From Zygnema cylindricum (lineage: Eukaryota; Streptophyta; Zygnematophyceae; Zygnematales; Zygnemataceae), in assembly GCA_037447655.1 (NCBI GenBank), contig JBBHKE010003429.1, positions 112,512 to 173,047 of the forward strand: DNA of 60,536 nucleotides, written 5' to 3'. Positions 56,712 to 60,536 of this stretch are shown here, piece after piece. Position 1 is the stretch's first letter. Each line of letters starts with the position of its first letter. The position numbers and the translations under genes were made by a program. The notes under the pieces were generated by a model. That model did no database searches, was not told the origin of the DNA, and saw only the letters and a list, made by a program, of their open reading frames with translations.

Positions 56712-57228
56712 TGTAACAAGGTTACAGAATTGGGTACTTAGTAGTTAGGGCTAGGCTGCTATAGTTGCGATTTCAGAGCAGCACAGTTGCGATGCCAGAG
56801 CAGCGCAGCTGCGATTCCAGACCAGCGCAGCATAGCAGCATAGCAACTTAGCGGCGTAGCAACTAGTAGCGCAGCGGCGTAGCAGAGCAGCATAGCAACG
56901 CCGCAATTGTGTAGATTGAACTGTATAGTTCTAGAAGGAAGTTTGGATAAATCTTGGATTGGCCGTGAAGGTCCACGTGTACAGCTGTATAGTACTAAGT
57001 TGACTAGCAGTTAGCTAGTTTAAATAGTCAGGTAGACCTAGTGAATAGGACACCGGAAGTAGACCTGAAATAGACTTACGCAGCTAGCGCAACCTTGTAC
57101 TCTCTTTCAAGTAACAAAGCCCAACTTTGTCTGTGAGTTCTGTGTGCTCTTGCTGTTGCTACGGGGAGATCCTTGGTATTTTCTGCTGTGCATTGTGACG
57201 TATTGTGGGTGTTGTTACCTCTTTTACA
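56712..57228 (+). repeat. 3' LTR of chromovirus
   Basis: 517 bp, same length as the 5' LTR, about a dozen substitutions by eye, no indels. Confidence 0.97.
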
Positions 57229-57233
57229 CCCCT

Positions 57234-58102
57234 CCACGGTTCTCTTGGAGCCTCAGCTCCGACAGCTTGACACAATCTGCAATGAAGTGTCCCGGATTTT
57301 TGCAAAAATGACAAAAACCCTTTGGGGGCCTCGACCCCCCAGAATGATCTCTTTCCCCTTTGTAAGGTTTCTTTGGGTCCTTTCCCCATCGGTCCCCTCC
57401 TGCCGCTAGAGCTTGAATGCTCTTCTTTCATCTCCTAATCACCATTGTGTTTTGCTGCACAAGTATCATCCTAACCATTGTGTTCCATTTCCATGAACTA
57501 TCAGGCATTTCCTATACTCGATACACTATGTTCTCGAACTCATCTGGTAACTTCATGATAAGAGTGTTAACTTTCATTTTCATTGTACCTGTCCACCCGG
57601 CACTTTCCATATCCATATACAAAAAAAAAGATCATTACAGTAATATAACATCTTTCCTCCTTTATAAGTGTAACTCCACTAGTATTTGCTCAGCCAACTG
57701 AAGCTCCTTAATAGTTCCAACTCTATAAATCTCCACCAAACTCACCCACAACTCCTTGGCCTTGAAAATGTGAAGATGAGGAGTGGCCAAAGCTTGAGTG
57801 AGGTGCCTGAGAATAAAGTTCTTGGCAGCCATGTTTATATCCTCCCACATTTGAGTATCGTTCTCCGCGGTCTTCACGGTCCCCGCTCTTGGTATTGTGC
57901 CAATAGGAGTGAGGGGTGTCTCCTGCCCTTTACCTTTTTCGGACACACTGCTGTCCCCATCATCTGCCTCCTCCGCTGAGGCAGCCGTTGCTGCAGGAAA
58001 CCTTACTCCTCCAAATCCTGGTGGAGTTCCCGACGGCGAACGTTTCACTTGTCCGCTAACGATACCCCAATATCGTTTTTCGCACAAAGCTCCCATCATC
58101 AT
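57234..58102 (-). pseudogene. Copia gag (element 2), N-terminal part
   Basis: Starts MMMGALCEKRYWGIVSGQVK (58102), with MWEDINMAAKNFILRHLTQA and ELQLAEQILVELHL ending at a stop near 57662. It then continues in other frames to the zinc knuckle CHFCKNPGHFIADC (about 57277-57318) and VKLSELRLQE up to the chromovirus insertion. The same frame resumes at 49915. Compared with element 1, the middle part has deletions and shifts. Confidence 0.85.
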
Positions 58103-58166
58103 GGCTTCCTAATAGATGAACCCAGATCCATTGAAGGTGGGCACCCTAGAGGGTGGGCCCATAACC

Positions 58167-59208
58167 TGCAATTCTGTGTCCTATATTGGACCACAGAATA
58201 CAGGAAGCCTCTAAATGATATTTACCTAACCCAGTTCAAGCCACAACCATTGCTGTCCAAGAAAGCAAAATGACAGTTTGACTGCACCCTTACACAGCCT
58301 AGACTCCCTTGAGTCTGTAGCAAAAAGAATCACTGAAAACGGCCAACCAACCGATAAGTTATGGGGTAGTAAAAATGCCAATTTGTACAAACTCTCAAAG
58401 AGAGAGGTGACTACCTACCAAAATTTTCTAAGTCCTGATTCCCTCTATTAACTTCTATCTACTTAAGTACGGACCAATCAGATTACTGTAGCGTACCAAA
58501 AAGTACTAATGTCGGTGTACCTTTTGTATGGCCTATGTATGACAAGGCTATTAAGCGGACGTGTGTTTGCTTTTCACTGGTCCGTACATTCCTCAGAATT
58601 CCTATGACCGAAAGTCATCTCTCCATGTGGCTCTAGGTCATGCCACGTCACAAAACGCCAAAGCGACCACTCTGGGATTTCGACAATGATGTGCGCCATT
58701 GGATTTGTAGGGAGACGCAATCTTAGCCGTTATAAATACTAGCGCGATATTTGTTTCGCTGTCAAAACAAAATGTGTGGTATTCGTTTTGAAAAAGTGTC
58801 CTACTTCGTACTTTCATAACACTTCACCTATACAAGCTGTATACAGTTTTAGTTAAATGAATTTGTCCCTCCTTATAGATATATATATCTATCACATACT
58901 ATAGCATTTAGCATTGGTCCTAGTCTTATAGGATAAAGCCGACCGCTATCTGCCAACTTGACGATACGAAGGTAACGGGATCAAATCACGAGTCCGTCAG
59001 GTATAGGTATATTTTTAGTAGCCTACTAAAAATAATTGCTTGTTGAACTAGGCAACCATGGATCAACCACCCTCTCTATCCTTTAGTGACTACAACAAGT
59101 ATAAGGGCTAGAGAGAGGAGGTGGAGGCAGGTTGTCCGCCCTTTTTCTTTTCTTTTATACTAACCTATTAAACCTAGAAAATACTATAGAAATCTATTAT
59201 TTTCAACA
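58167..59208 (-). repeat. 5' LTR of copia element 2
   Basis: 1042 bp, plus-strand reading TGCAATTCTGTG...TTTTCAACA. Pairs with 45466-46510. Contains the antisense tRNA-like block at about 58915-58998 (tcttataggataaagccgacc, gggatcaaatcacgagtcc). Confidence 0.95.
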
Positions 59209-59274
59209 GAGTTCATGTTTTGGTAGCAGGTGTCCGTACATCGACATAAATTGATCGCGGGAATCCCGGCCGGC

Positions 59275-59405
59275 GAAGTAAGTAGGTTCGTGAAAAACTC
59301 CCGGACAACAAATTTAGTCGCTTTGCGAGAAATTCTAGTCGGTAAAGTAAGTTGGTTCGCGAAAATCCTGGACGACAACTCAAGTCGGTTTGCGAGATTT
59401 CCGGC
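59275..59405. repeat. Two-copy tandem repeat, unit about 64 bp
   Basis: gtaagtaggttcgtgaaaaactcccggac... and gtaagttggttcgcgaaaatcctggac... in direct succession. Part of the sequence into which copia 2 inserted. Gives a Leu/Thr-rich frame on the minus strand (59184-59426) that I do not call as a gene. Confidence 0.65.
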
Positions 59406-59596
59406 GACTGACGAATTCGCGGGCAAAATCTAAACTGCCCTCGGATTTCACGGTGTCGGACCGAAAGGTGTACGATCCTTTCGCCACCGCATCATACCCA
59501 CGTTTAAGTTAGTGTGGCATCTTTTTTAAAGGACCCTTTCAATGCAATTAAGTATAATTTGGTGCGTCGACGTGATGCGGTATGCCTGCTATTGTG

Positions 59597-59745
59597 CGTG
59601 TGACAAGTATTATGATAAACATGCAACACAACCAGCTGAAAGATAAATAATAATGAAATAAGTGAGAAAGTCATGAACATCTTAGAAAACAAGTGAAAAT
59701 GAATATGTACAAGCAGCAAGCAACAAATAAACTTGTCATAAGAAA
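59597..59745. repeat. Dispersed 150-bp repeat, copy 2
   Basis: Matches 44436-44585 in the same orientation. Stops exactly where the next LTR begins. Confidence 0.85.
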
Positions 59746-59746
59746 C

Positions 59747-60536
59747 TGTTGAAAAGAGGTAATTAATAGTTCACTTCCCTATTTTAGTTTTGTTTTAACG
59801 AAAAAGAGTAAGGATCAAAGGCCCGCCATGGCTGCTGCCATATTTAGAAAGTGGCAGTTTTTTCATTTAAGGGTATTATGGCTAACATGGTGCATAGGTC
59901 TGATTTGAACCTATGGCTCTAGGTTCTTTATAGACTACCGCCTTAACCATTAAGGCGTTACAAAACGATACACGTGACGGGTTTCTTAAATATCTAAACA
60001 TTAACAAAACAGCTAATTAACAACAGACTAACCAAAATGAGCAATTTCTGCATGTACGCGAATTTGAACCGTGTAAAATATGTTTTGATCGGACGGCCGG
60101 CATTAAAGCCGCCACGCGAAGTGAGCTTTTCGGCGGCATACAGATATAGCGTCACGCGGTGCCACGTGGCGCCACTTTATTTGATACCAGAGAAGATGGG
60201 AGGAGGAACCATGGCTTCCGATATGACAGGTGTCACCTTGTAGACCTTGTCGTACAATAGTTGTACAATAAGTACATCGCCCATTGTACCTTCTTGTACT
60301 TTATAGTGTTCCTATTGGACTAGGGTTTAATAGTAGGTAGTCGTGAGTAGGCAGACCGAGACTTAGTAATATTTAGGTACCTCTCTCTCTAAGAGAGCTT
60401 GTAAGTATAAAGGTCATCTTTGACCAGCCATAACTTACTGCTCGGGTGAGCAAATTCAGTGATTCTTTTTGCGTTTGACTCAGGGGAGTCTTGTCCTCAC
60501 AAGGGTGAGAGTGGTCAGAATATTTGTGTGCCTGGG
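59747..60536 (+). mobile_element. Copia LTR (plus), runs off window end
   Basis: Starts TGTTGAAAAGAGGTAATTAATAG. Carries ccatggctgctgcc, the antisense tRNA-like block (59892-59972 minus: taacgccttaatggttaaggc and ataggttcaaatcagacc), gtacaataagtac, aagagagcttgtaag, gactcaggggagtc and aatatttgtgtgcc, in the family order. No coding part lies within the window; whether it is a solo LTR or a full element is not visible. Confidence 0.85.
59892..59972 (-). other. tRNA-like block, antisense in LTR
   Basis: The best tRNA resemblance in the window: D-arm cgccttaatggttaaggcgg and T-arm ataggttcaaatcagacctat on the minus strand, with room for a variable arm between. The acceptor stem is not convincing. 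Likely a tRNA-derived module of the LTR. Confidence 0.5.

Larger units (their letters stand above)
49921..57228 (+). mobile_element. Chromovirus (Ty3/gypsy), nested, with inverted pol; TSD CCCCT
   Basis: LTRs 49921-50437 and 56712-57228, both exactly 517 bp, TGTAACA...TTTTACA, with about a dozen differences by eye (about 2 percent), so younger than its host. Flanking duplication CCCCT at 49916-49920 and 57229-57233. Primer site TGGTATCGGAGCC follows the 5' LTR, and a purine tract precedes the 3' LTR. Order on the plus strand: gag, protease, start of RT, then RT-RNase H-integrase-chromodomain in reverse orientation, then ORF3 in sense. Gag has frameshifts and ORF3 a stop, so it is inactive as it stands. 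Confidence 0.96.
45466..59208 (-). mobile_element. Copia element 2 (minus), TSD GAGTT, host of nested chromovirus
   Basis: 3' LTR 45466-46510 (1045 bp) and 5' LTR 58167-59208 (1042 bp), both TGTTGAAAATA...TTGCA in element orientation. The whole is flanked by GAGTT at 45461-45465 and 59209-59213. The element is 13743 bp long as found; without the chromovirus and one duplication it is 6430 bp. By eye the LTRs differ at roughly one position in ten, so this is an old insertion. A purine-rich tract (ttatgggag, complement of 46511-46519) precedes the 3' LTR. The leader after the 5' LTR is GGTTATGGGCCCACCC; no standard initiator-Met primer site is visible there. Confidence 0.93.

Overview
The window is repeat-dominated nuclear DNA from a green plant (streptophyte lineage). 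It holds Ty1/copia and chromodomain Ty3 retrotransposons, TIR transposons and MITEs with plant-type target duplications, GT-AG introns, and no operons or bacterial-type genes. A charophyte alga, bryophyte or similar repeat-rich lineage would fit. The species cannot be fixed from the sequence. There is one assembly gap (6047-6056).

Only two host genes can be supported. They are paralogues on the minus strand, 14.8 kb apart (19717-21688 and 35311-36690). Each has three exons whose phases join exactly. Each encodes a secreted protein of about 230-240 aa with one fucolectin-like (F-type lectin / F5/8 type C) beta-sandwich domain and a short acidic tail. Exon 2 is 504 bp in both. Intron 2 of both carries decayed copies of the end of exon 2.

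Region by region: 1-14962 is a mosaic of nested and truncated copia elements: LTR fragments with (TC)n and (CA)n tracts, a minus-strand copia remnant split by a 1210-bp solo LTR with a TTTCG duplication, a truncated second copia type flanked by 130-bp inverted repeats, a nearly full-length but mutated plus-strand copia, and a minus-strand copia 5' end. 15-43 kb is the most gene-like third: the two lectin genes in a sea of short TIR elements. At least four families are visible: a TA-duplicating Stowaway/mariner-like family with CACCGYGAATCGYTATTAG ends (about a dozen ends or copies); a Harbinger-like 780-bp family with TAA/TAT duplications; a hAT-like family with TAGTGTTG ends and 8-bp duplications; and another 8-bp-duplicating family with CATAGTTCAAAAGTAGGCG ends. 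Several are nested, and their target duplications allow exact dissection. 43-60.5 kb is a large nest: a copia element (45466-59208, duplication GAGTT) interrupted inside its gag-pol frame by a younger chromovirus (49921-57228, duplication CCCCT).

The chromovirus is the most unusual element. Most of its pol gene (52363 to about 55283) is inverted relative to gag and the LTRs. It also carries an extra sense ORF (ORF3, 55389-56666) between pol and the 3' LTR that I cannot assign to a family. A second unusual signal is a tRNA-like pair of A/B boxes, always antisense, at the same relative place in several copia LTRs. All retrotransposon reading frames seen are broken, so every element here looks inactive.
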